NCBI GenBank assembly: GCA_905221605.1
Contig: CAJNDS010001484.1
Span: forward strand, 2,501 to 16,889
Direction: 5' to 3'
Origin: Symbiodinium natans
Taxonomy: Eukaryota; Sar; Dinophyceae; Suessiales; Symbiodiniaceae
DNA: 14,389 nt
Part shown: one piece after another, positions 8,161-14,389 of the stretch
Layout: each line of letters starts with the position of its first letter
Position numbering within the stretch: the first letter of the stretch is position 1
The notes under the pieces: model-generated
Database searches by the model: none
The model's input: the letters and a program-made list of their open reading frames with translations, nothing else
Told to the model about the DNA's origin: nothing
Translations under genes and position numbers: made by a program

Positions 8161-8264
8161 CTTCCCCTGATAGGTCCCCGCCAGGTCAGCCAAGGGCCTG
8201 GCCAAGGGGCCTGGACCCCTAACACCAGGGCTCGGCTAAGGGCCTAGGAAGCCCCCAAGACGCG

Positions 8265-8408
8265 CCAAGAGCCACCAAAAGCTTCAAAAGCTTCAAAAGG
8301 CCCACTAAAAGAAGGGGGACCACAAGATTTGTCCGTGCCCACAATGAGAATATTGAAAACATTGTTTTTAGGCACCCCTGCCCGCATTTTAGTATTGAAA
8401 TCGATGGC
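8265..8408 (+). repeat. Dispersed repeat block A, copy 1
   Basis: Begins CCAAGAGCCACCAAAA, continues through CTTCAAAAGG and CTAAAAGAAGGGGGACC, and ends near GAAATCGATG. The same order of words recurs at 8945-9060, so this is one of two diverged direct copies. It sits directly before the 111-bp tandem repeat. Confidence 0.75.
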
Positions 8409-8423
8409 TCCCCCTAAATCAGC

Positions 8424-8830
8424 AAGGACCTCTACGGGTTCACGTGTTGAAGGCCCGAAAAGGACCGAAACTACCCCGAACCCCAGCCTAAACCCTGACA
8501 CCGCAAAACCCTACGACGGCCTTCAAGCAAATAAGGGCCTCTACGGGCCCTAACGTGCCGAAGGCCCGAAAAGGGCCGAGGCTACCCCGAACCCCAGCTT
8601 AAACCCTAACACCGCAAAACCCTACGAAGGCCTTCAAGCAAAAAAGGGCCTCTACGGGCCCTAACGTGCCGAAGGCCCGAAAAGGGCCGAGGCTACCCCG
8701 AACCCCAGCTTAAACCCTAACACCGCAAAACCCTACGAAGGCCTTCAAGCAAATAAGGGCCTCTACGGTCCCTAACTTGCCGAAGGCCCGAAAAGGGCCG
8801 AGGCTACCCCGAACCCGAGCTTAAACCCTA
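8424..8830 (+). repeat. 111-bp tandem repeat, about 3.7 copies
   Basis: The word CTTCAAGCA recurs at 8521, 8632 and 8743, exactly 111 bases apart. Each unit holds AAGGGCCTCTACGGGCCC, then GAAGGCCCGAAAAGGGCCG, then a telomere-like TTAAACCCTAAC. The middle copies are almost identical and the first and last have diverged, the usual picture of unequal exchange. Partial copies recur at 8870-8930 and 9110-9214. Confidence 0.92.
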
Positions 8831-8869
8831 GCGATTGAAAGACTCATTGGCGAAAAACTCATTAATAGG

Positions 8870-8930
8870 TTCCCTGACCTTTAAATGAATAAAGCCTCTA
8901 CGGCCCCTGACACGCCGAAGGTCCGAACAA
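8870..8930 (+). repeat. Partial, diverged copy of the 111-bp unit
   Basis: TTCCCTGACCTTTAAAT, then GCCTCTACGG, then GACACGCCGAAGG follow the 111-bp unit's order. The same lead-in (TTCCCTGACCTTCAAAT) begins the fuller copy at 9110. It links the tandem block to the second copy of block A. Confidence 0.65.
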
Positions 8931-8944
8931 GGCCCCGAGAGACC

Positions 8945-9060
8945 CCAAGAGCCACCAAAATACTTCAAAAGGCTTCAAAAGGCCCCCTAAAAGAAGGGGG
9001 ACCCCAGGATGCCCGTACCCGCAATGAAAAATGCGATTTTTTGGTAGTGAAATCGATGCT
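8945..9060 (+). repeat. Dispersed repeat block A, copy 2
   Basis: Matches 8265-8408 in order: CCAAGAGCCACCAAAA, CTTCAAAAGG, CTAAAAGAAGGGGGACC, CCCGTACCCGCAATGA and GAAATCGATG. It is about 28 bases shorter, chiefly in the second half. With the flanking 111-bp-unit pieces it shows that a larger composite unit was duplicated. Confidence 0.75.
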
Positions 9061-9109
9061 TAATTGAGGCCCTTAAAGAAGGGGAATCCAAGAGCAGACA
9101 CAAAGGGTT

Positions 9110-9214
9110 TCCCTGACCTTCAAATAAATAAGGGCCTCTACGGGCCCTGACACGCCGAAGGCCCGAAAAGGGCCGAGGCTACCCCCAACCCCAGCTTAAA
9201 CCCTAACAGCGCAA
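9110..9214 (+). repeat. Dispersed copy of the 111-bp unit
   Basis: AAGGGCCTCTACGGGCCC, GAAGGCCCGAAAAGGGCCG and CAGCTTAAACCCTAAC recur here in the same order as in the 8424-8830 array. It is nearly a full unit, standing alone about 160 bases before the second telomeric array. Confidence 0.85.
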
Positions 9215-9320
9215 CTTTAAAAACATCAAAGCAAGCATCAGAGCACAAGAAAGTAAATTCCATAAACCCTAAACCCTAATAGAGTATAGTTTGGGTGGCC
9301 GGGGTGGGTTGACGGGCAAC

Positions 9321-9362
9321 GCGAGCGCGCGGCCCGGGGTGTTTCACACCCGAGCGCGCGCC
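9321..9362. repeat. GC-rich hairpin before telomeric array 2
   Basis: GGGTGT (9337-9342), loop TTC, ACACCC (9346-9351) form a perfect stem. It lies between two GAGCGCGCG copies that can also pair with each other. It lies 13 bases before the array, much as the 7339-7370 hairpin precedes array 1. Confidence 0.6.
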
Positions 9363-9375
9363 CTCCCCTGACACA

Positions 9376-9613
9376 CCCTAAACCCTAAACCCTAAACCCT
9401 AAACCCTAAACCCTAAACCCTAAACCCTAAACCCTAAACCCTAAACCCTAAACCCTAAACCCTAAACCCTAAACCCTAAACCCTAAACCCTAAACCCTAA
9501 ACCCTAAACCCTAAACCCTAAACCCTAAACCCTAAACCCTAAACCCTAAACCCTAAACCCTAAACCCTAAACCCTAAACCCTAAACCCTAAACCCTAAAC
9601 CCTAAACCCTAAA
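9376..9613 (+). repeat. Telomeric repeat array 2, (CCCTAAA)34
   Basis: Thirty-four perfect units over 238 bases, same orientation as array 1. To the left the sequence is GC-rich; to the right it becomes AT-rich with no relation to the left side. Perfect repeats in an interstitial position point to recent insertion or homogenisation, to a healed break, or to an assembly join. Confidence 0.97.
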
Positions 9614-9719
9614 ATTGAACATTTGGCCTCCCGCTTTGGGCTAATTTACTTAAGCTGTGTTTGTCAGCTGTTTAGACAAATATCTTGGAAAATTCAGAAT
9701 GATACCACATACAATTTGT

Positions 9720-9769
9720 GGGGTTTTGGGGGGGTTTGGGGAGGGTTTTTGGGGGGGGGTTTTGTCGGG
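9720..9769 (+). repeat. G-tract cluster, strong G-quadruplex candidate
   Basis: G runs of 4, 7, 4, 3 and 9, separated mostly by T runs, lie between 9720 and 9759, with a further GGG at 9767-9769. A T-rich run follows. This satisfies the usual four-tract quadruplex pattern several times over on the plus strand. The stretches 9614-9719 and 9770-9890 on either side hold nothing I can support. Confidence 0.75.
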
Positions 9770-9892
9770 TTTTCTTTTTTTCTTTTTGAATGGAATTCCT
9801 TTGTGATGGCTCTTTTGCACTGTGAAGGATGAAGGATTATTGCACGAATTGCTCGTAATGAAACGCGTACAATTTCTATTTATCCTGGCCTT

Positions 9893-10007
9893 GAGGGTTT
9901 AGGGTTTAGGGTTCGGGTTTAGGAGTTAGGGTTTAGGGGGTTTGAATCCACAGGCTCAATTGACTTAAACAGAGTATCTAGGTACTGAGGTTTAGGGTTT
10001 AGGTTTT
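9893..10007 (-). repeat. Degenerate telomeric repeats, opposite orientation
   Basis: TTTAGGG units with errors (GGGTTCGGG, AGGAGTTAGGG) run from 9893 to 9943, with a second short run at 9987-10007. The G-rich strand is on plus here, the reverse of arrays 1 and 2. The decay suggests an older event than the two perfect arrays. The AT-rich stretch from 10008 to about 10160 shows no further structure. Confidence 0.85.
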
Positions 10008-10164
10008 ATAGAAATTGTAAAGGGTTTGTGTCCGGAGTTTAACGATTTTTTGAGGGAATTCTGGGGGATTTTGTTTTTTGTTATTATTGAAACAAGATTT
10101 CCGATATTTTGGGATAGAAACTAAAAAGGATTTATGACCAGATTTTTGGGTCAAGGATTGGGTA

Positions 10165-10832
10165 TCTACTCAAAATCTCCAGACCTCAATTTTGAAGATT
10201 TGGGAATCTCTGGAGATTTGATCAAATCTCCAGAATTTAAATTTTTAAGATCTGGGGATCTTTGGATAGTGAATCAAAATATCTAGAATTCCATTTTTTC
10301 AAGATTTAGGGATCTTTGGATCTCGGCAAAATATCCAGAATTGAAATTTTGAAGATATGAAATTTCTGGATATTGAATCAAAACCTCTAGAATTCAATTT
10401 TTAAAGATTTGGTGATCTCTGGATATTTAATCAAAATCTCCAGAATTCAATTTTTGGAGAATTGGGAATCTCTTGATTTCTCATCAATCTCTTCAGATTT
10501 CAAATTTTGAAGATTTGATGATTTCAACATATCTGATGAAGAATTCGAATTTTGAAGATATGGGAATCTCTGAATATTTGATTAAATATCAGCAGAATTC
10601 GAAATTTGAAGGGTTTGGAGACTCTGGATATTTGGATACTACCTCCAGAATTCAATTTTTGAAGGTCTGGGGATCTTTGGTAGTATACGAGTATGATGAG
10701 TGCTTCCCAGGCATTTCGGATCAAAACCTCTAGAATTCCATATTTTTGAAGGCCTGGGGATCTTTGGATAGTGGATCAAAATCTCTAGAATTCCATTTTT
10801 GAAGGTCTGGGGATCTCTGGATGACGAGATCC
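10165..10832 (+). repeat. AT-rich imperfect tandem repeat, period about 52-54 bp
   Basis: The word (C/T)AGAATTCAATTTTTGAAGA and its variants recur near 10231, 10285, 10336, 10389, 10441, 10494, 10541, 10593, 10645, 10732 and 10785. Between them recurs GGGATCTTTGGATA or CTCTGGATATTTGATCAAAA. About 12 diverged copies are seen. The pattern is broken near 10680-10720 by unrelated sequence. Open frames within it come from the repeat. Confidence 0.85.
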
Positions 10833-10868
10833 AAAAAGGCTGCCAAATTGATCCGGATGAGTCTTGAA

Positions 10869-10907
10869 GGTTTAGGATTTAGGATTTAGGGTTTAGGATT
10901 TAGGGTT
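10869..10907 (-). repeat. Degenerate TTTAGGG/TTTAGGA run
   Basis: Mixed TTTAGGA and TTTAGGG units with the G-rich strand on plus lie exactly between the AT-rich 52-54 bp repeat and the next tandem repeat. Telomere-like DNA thus marks a boundary between two unrelated repeat families, as it also does elsewhere in the window. Confidence 0.8.
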
Positions 10908-10909
10908 GA

Positions 10910-11161
10910 AGGGTGCTATAAGCAAATGGAAGGGGCCTGGGTGGTGCGATAAGCGAATCGAAGGGGGGAGCCTGGGCGGTGCTATAAGCAAATGGAAGGG
11001 GCCTGGGCGGTGCGATAAGCAAATGGAAGGGGGGGCGCCTGGGCGGTGCTATAAGCAAATGGAAGGGGCCTGGGCGGTGCGATAAGCTAATGGAAGGGGG
11101 GAGCCTGGGCGGTGCTATAAGCAAATGGAAAAGCCTGGGCGGTGCGATAAGCGAATTGGAA
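10910..11161 (+). repeat. Alternating 31/35-bp tandem repeat, 8 monomers
   Basis: Monomers start with GGTGCTATAAGC or GGTGCGATAAGC near 10912, 10943, 10978, 11009, 11045, 11075, 11111 and 11141, each followed by AATGGAAGGGG and CCTGGGC. The CTATA and CGATA forms alternate strictly, so the real higher-order unit is a dimer of about 66 bp. The last units are shorter (GGAAAAGCC). The array abuts the 36-bp minisatellite directly. Confidence 0.9.
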
Positions 11162-12541
11162 GTGTCACGGTGCCGTCCCCTTGCGGGTGGGTTGGGCGTG
11201 TCACGGTGTTGTCCGCTTGTGGGTGGGCTGGGCATGTCAGGGTGTTGTCCAGTTGCAGGAGGTGGGTTGGGTGTGTCACGGTGTTGTCCGCTTGTGAGTG
11301 TGTTGGGCGTGTCACGGTGTTGTCCGCTTGCGGGTGGGTAGGGCGCGTCGCAGTGTTGTCCGCTTGTGGGTGGGTTGGGCGTGTCACGGTGTTGTTCGCT
11401 TGTGGGTGGGTTGGGTGTGTCACGGTCTTGTCCGCGTGTGTGTGGGTTGGGCGTGTCACGGTGTTGTCCGCTTGTGGGCGGGTTGGGCATGTCACGGTGT
11501 TGTCCACTTGAAGGGGGTGGGTTGGGAGTGTCACGGTGTTGTCCGCTGGTGGGTGGGTTGGACGGGTCACAGTGTTGTTCGCTTGTGGGTGGGTTGGGCA
11601 TGTCACAGTGTTGTCTGCTTGTGGGTGGGCTGGGCGTGTCACAGTGTTGTCCGCTTGCGGGTGGGTAGGGCGTCGCAGTGTTGTCCGCTTGTGGGTGGGT
11701 TGGGCGTCGTATCACGTTGTTGTCCACTTGTGGGTGGGTTGGGAGTGTCACGGTGTTGTCCGCTTGTGGGTGGGTTGGGCATGTCACGGTGTTGTCCGCT
11801 TGTGGGTGGTTTGGGCGTGTCACGGTGTTGTCCGCTTGCGGGTGGGTTGGGTGTGTCACGGTGTTGTCCGCTTGTGGGTGGGTTGGGCGTGTCACGGTGT
11901 TGTCTGCTTGTGGGTGGGTTGGGCGTGTCACGGTGTTGTCCGCTTGTGGGTGGGTTGGGTGTGTCACGGTGTTGTCCGCTTGTGGGTGGGTTTGGCGGCG
12001 TGTCATGGTGTTGTCCGCTTGTGGGTGGGTTGGGCGTGTCACGGTGTTGTCCACTTGCAGGGGGTGGGTTGGGAGTGTCACGGTGATGTCCGCTTGTGGG
12101 TGGGTTGGGCGTGTCACGCTGTTTTCCGCGTGTGGGTGGGTTGGGCGTGTCACAGTGTTGTCCGTTTGTGGGTGGGTTGGGCGTGTCTCGCTGTGGACCG
12201 CTTGTAGGTGGGTTGGGCGTGTCACCATGTTGTCCGCTGGTGGGTGGGTTGGGCGTGTCACGGTGTTGTTCGCTTGTGGGTGGGTTGGGCGTGTCACGTT
12301 GTTGTCCGCCTGTGGGTGGGTTTGGCGTGTCACGGTTCCGCTTGTGGGTGGGTTGGGTGTGTCACGGTGTTGTCCGCTTCTGGGGGGGTTGGGCGTGTCA
12401 CGGTGTTGACCGCTTGTGGGTGGGTTGGGGGTGTCACGGTGTTGTCCACTTGTGGGTGGGTTGGGCGTGTCACGGTGTTGTCCGCTTGTGGGTGGGTTGG
12501 CCGTGTCACGATGTTGTCCGCTTGTGGGTGGGTTGGGCGTG
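11162..12541 (+). repeat. 36-bp G-rich minisatellite, about 38 copies
   Basis: The common unit contains GGTGTTGTCCGCTTG, then TGGGTGGGTTGGGCGTG, then TCAC, 36 bases in all; copy number is estimated from the span. Point changes are frequent and a few units are longer (for example an added GGAGG or GGGG) or shorter. Each unit carries three G3 tracts on plus, so neighbouring units can form quadruplexes. Because 36 is a multiple of three and the unit has no stop, long frames open on both strands, among them a 477-codon minus-strand frame spelling variants of DNTVTRPTHPQA. I take them as by-products. Confidence 0.95.
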
Positions 12542-12545
12542 GTAC

Positions 12546-12606
12546 CAAAGCTTCGAAACTAGCTCCATGTCCTGGCAAGAGTTTTGTTCACAAAGCTTCG
12601 AAACTA
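12546..12606 (+). repeat. Direct repeat pair at the minisatellite edge
   Basis: CAAAGCTTCGAAACTA occurs at 12546-12561 and again at 12591-12606, 45 bases apart, starting 5 bases after the last minisatellite unit. The pair may be the remnant of a short insertion or the start of another repeat family. Confidence 0.8.
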
Positions 12607-12620
12607 ACTAAGTAGATTGT

Positions 12621-12806
12621 GCCCTCTTTTTTTGCGAAAAGACCGTATCAAAAAATGACTAGTCCCACGAAGGAATAAACATCTCAATTTACTTAAACCA
12701 CCCTCTTGTTTTGTGCGAGAAGACCGCGTCGCAGTTACATTTCGCAAGAAATCTGCGATTTACTCAAACCTCTTTGGCCCACATCTTCAATTTACTTAAA
12801 CCTCCT
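12621..12806 (+). repeat. Imperfect 70-80 bp repeat with recurring CAATTTACTTAAACC
   Basis: CCCTCTT...TTGCGAAAAGACCG (12622-12645) and CCCTCTTGTTTTGTGCGAGAAGACCG (12701-12726) open two units. Each ends in a form of ATCT-CAATTTACTTAAACC (12681-12699, 12751-12770), and the end word occurs a third time at 12788-12802. The stretch 12807-12958 after it holds only a GC-rich patch (about 12862-12946) with GGCCCCC words and no gene I can support. Confidence 0.65.
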
Positions 12807-12958
12807 TACCGAAAATCCCTATGTTTTTTCTCTAGATCATGGTTAAGAAGGGTTTGGAAAGGTTGGGGGCAAGGCCCTGCTCCTGGAAAATGACACAGGC
12901 CCCCCAAGGCCCCCAGGAGGCCTCAAATCAGGCGCCGGGAGGCTCCCTCAAATATAGT

Positions 12959-13195
12959 TCCTATGAAAGATCTAGGATATATAAAAGAATCAGTGCCAAA
13001 TTGAAGATTGGATGAGGATTTTAAGTTCATATTATGCAATTTCAATTATTTCGGAAATTCCGAGATTTTCAAGGATTCCCTGAATCTAGAACATACCAAA
13101 GAATCAGTGTCCAATCCAAAATGTGATGAAGATTTCAATTCATACTCTCGAAATTTTAAAATTTTCTAAATTGCGAGATTTTCAATGATTCCCTG
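12959..13195 (+). repeat. AT-rich duplicated block, copy 1
   Basis: Starts CTATGAAAGATCTAGGATA and ends TTTTCAATGATTCCCTGA. Inside, two diverged subunits of about 120 bp each run from an AAAGAATCAGTG word to a GAGATTTTCAA(G/T)GATTCCCTGA word. Copy 2 lies 325 bases downstream. The 88 bases between the copies hold nothing recognisable. Confidence 0.75.
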
Positions 13196-13283
13196 AATCA
13201 TGATGAAACCATAAATATATGTTATAACTATATTCTCTTTTATTTCACTTGATTCTAGATATCTATGAAAATCTCAAACAGAA

Positions 13284-13544
13284 TTCTATGAAAGATCTAG
13301 GATACATTGAAGAACCATTGCCAAATCAAAAATTGGATGAGATTTTAAATTCATGATCTCCAATTTCAGTCATTTCGGAAACTCCGAGGTTTTCAAGGAT
13401 TCCTTGAATCTAGGAAATATCAAAGAACCATTGCCCAGTCCAAAATCAGATGAAGATTGCACTTCATTTTTTTCATTCTCGAAATTTCCATATTCTCGAT
13501 GTTTTAAAATTTTTGCAAATTGCGAGGTTTTCAATGATTCCCTG
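13284..13544 (+). repeat. AT-rich duplicated block, copy 2
   Basis: CTATGAAAGATCTAGGATA recurs at 13286. The same series follows (AAGAACCATTGCC, GGATGAGATTTTAA, ATTTCGGAAA, TTTTCAAGGATTCC), ending TTTTCAATGATTCCCTGG. It is about 24 bases longer than copy 1, mainly in a T-rich stretch near 13460-13500. A small open frame across it is not believed. Confidence 0.75.
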
Positions 13545-13554
13545 GCGGCACAGG

Positions 13555-13712
13555 TAGTAAAGTTGTCAGTGTCGGTGACCAAAACAAGCCTAAACCCGAC
13601 ACCCTAAACCCTAAACCCTAAATTTTACAGATCGAACATAGATCTTGAGGAAACTTGGGTCGTTTACGTAGTTATAAGGTCTTCGGTGGAACGAGGGTAA
13701 AGGATTGGAGAT
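13555..13712 (+). repeat. Direct repeat with telomeric seed, copy 1
   Basis: TAGTAAAG, then GTCAGTGTCGGTGACCAAAA, CCTAAACCCGACACCCTAAA, ATCTTGAGGAAACTTGGGTCG and GAGGGTAAAGGATTGGAGAT all recur in order at 14191-14346. The copy includes three telomeric heptamers near 13601-13622. Some 6 percent or so of bases differ by eye, not measured. Confidence 0.9.
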
Positions 13713-13795
13713 AGATCGATGTTGAAGAAATGTGTATTGTTTACTTAATTGTATGGTCTCGGTGGATCGGTATCTATGCGAGGCATGGCAAGGTG

Positions 13796-14035
13796 TTCGA
13801 TTTGTTTCCAGCAATTTGTGCTTGATTATCAAAGATGGGAAGAAGTACGATTTGTTGCCAGCAATTTGTGTTTGAATTTGTCCCAAGATGGGACTAAAGT
13901 AATTATGATTTGTTGCCAGCAATTTGTGCTTGATTGTAAAAGATGGGAAGAAATACGATTTGTTGCCCCCAGTGTGTGTTTGATTATCAAGGATGGGGAG
14001 AAGTACGATTAGTTTCCTCCCATTGGTGTTTAATG
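13796..14035 (+). repeat. 50-bp tandem repeat, about 4.5 copies
   Basis: CGATTTGTTGCCAGCAATTT or a variant starts at 13798, 13848, 13906, 13956 and 14006, followed by TTGATTATCAA and GATGGGAAGAAGTA. The second unit is 8 bases longer. Since 50 is not a multiple of three, the 87-codon plus-strand frame across it changes phase between units and is unlikely to be selected as protein. Confidence 0.9.
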
Positions 14036-14039
14036 CCCT

Positions 14040-14126
14040 GGGCCCTAAACCCTGAATTATTGAAACCTAAACTAGGCCCCCTAAACCCTAAACCCTTAGA
14101 ACCCTAAACCGAAAAAAATGCCTAAA
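14040..14126 (+). repeat. Scattered CCCTAAA words
   Basis: CCCTAAA or near matches occur at about 14043, 14079, 14086, 14102 and 14122, separated by unrelated short sequence. The C-rich strand is on plus. They link the 50-bp repeat to the second copy of the 636-bp-spaced direct repeat. Confidence 0.75.
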
Positions 14127-14190
14127 CCCTAAACCGTGAAGCATTTGCAAAAAATAGTCAATTTAGTTGACCCAAACCGGGCGACACATT

Positions 14191-14346
14191 TAGTAAAGTA
14201 GTCAGTGTCGGTGACCAAAACAAGCCTAAACCCGACACCCTAAACCTAAACCCTAAATTTCAAGATCGAAGATATATCTTGAGGAAACTTGGGTCGCTTA
14301 CGTAGTTGTAAGGTCTTCGGTGGGTCGAGGGTAAAGGATTGGAGAT
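14191..14346 (+). repeat. Direct repeat with telomeric seed, copy 2
   Basis: Second copy of 13555-13712, offset 636 bases. It has one heptamer fewer (near 14237-14257) and GGGTCGAGGG where copy 1 has GGAACGAGGG. After the match, sequence diverges (14347-14389). The window may hold the start of a longer array with a unit of about 636 bp that contains the 50-bp repeats. Confidence 0.9.
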
Positions 14347-14389
14347 GGGGGGAATGATCGGGCATGCTCTTGTGTGGATTGGTTCATCA

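Noticed and set aside
7676-8225. Gly/Pro-rich frames on both strands, collagen-like in look.
   Set aside because: They arise from the GGGCC repeat with its lack of A and T. Several frames are open at once and none has a distinct domain.
9376-9613. A true chromosome end inside the window.
   Set aside because: Sequence continues for thousands of bases on both sides, so as assembled it is interstitial. An assembly join cannot be excluded and is listed as a finding.
10900-12333. A 477-codon minus-strand frame with 12-residue repeats.
   Set aside because: The 36-bp period alone keeps it open. It changes repeat phase part way and runs into a different tandem repeat. Kept as a minisatellite, with a coding test named in the findings.
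11162-12541. CRISPR array.
   Set aside because: The units abut with no unique spacers, and the context is eukaryotic.
13749-14012. An 87-codon plus-strand frame (repeats of CxxCxQQFVLD type).
   Set aside because: It lies wholly in the 50-bp tandem repeat, whose period is not a multiple of three. No start context or homology is visible.

Overview
Nature of the source. The window reads as nuclear DNA of a eukaryotic microbe. It holds long arrays of the Arabidopsis-type telomere heptamer (CCCTAAA) and one very long GC-rich reading frame for a Helitron-type Rep-helicase. Most of the rest is noncoding satellite-like DNA whose composition switches abruptly from GC-rich to AT-rich. The telomere unit occurs in plants, several algae and alveolates. 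The particular wording of the Rep-helicase (a B-box-like and DUF6570-like front, a Pif1-type helicase with a dinoflagellate-like ERCKDDWWN stretch) makes me favour a dinoflagellate. That assignment is inference from memory of the family and has not been checked by a search.

Layout. (1) 1-7290: one Helitron/Helentron-like Rep-helicase gene on the plus strand, cut by the left window edge and split over three reading-frame segments by two one-base frame changes of opposite sign (near 1641-1656 and 5668-5685). In order it carries a SUMO-interaction-like motif, a C2H2 finger, a B-box-like/DUF6570-like region, a Helitron-like N domain, a HUH/Y2 Rep nuclease, a Pif1-family SF1B helicase, and a C-terminal run of five paired-cysteine zinc modules. 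(2) 7291-7377: a short tail with a candidate Helitron 3' end (hairpin plus CTAG) and a second hairpin. (3) 7378-7514: 19 perfect CCCTAAA units. (4) 7515-9375: GC-rich subtelomere-like block with a cluster of hairpins ending in T6, a GGGCC-rich repeat, a 111-bp tandem repeat and duplicated spacer blocks. (5) 9376-9613: 34 perfect CCCTAAA units in the same orientation. (6) 9614-14389: mostly AT-rich satellite DNA. It holds a strong G-tract, degenerate telomeric runs in both orientations, a 52-54 bp repeat, an alternating 31/35 bp repeat, a roughly 38-copy 36-bp G-rich minisatellite, a 325-bp-spaced duplication, a 50-bp tandem repeat and a 636-bp-spaced direct repeat.

How it fits together. The only convincing gene is the transposon gene. 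Its catalytic motifs are all visible, so the copy is young or the two frame changes are assembly errors, but as written it cannot make one continuous protein. Its stop codon lies 88 bases from a perfect telomeric array, and everything to the right looks subtelomeric or satellite. The picture is a rolling-circle element sitting in or next to telomere-derived DNA. I see no tRNA, rRNA, CRISPR array or bacterial-type operon. Reading frames right of 7290 are products of repeats without stops and are not called as genes.
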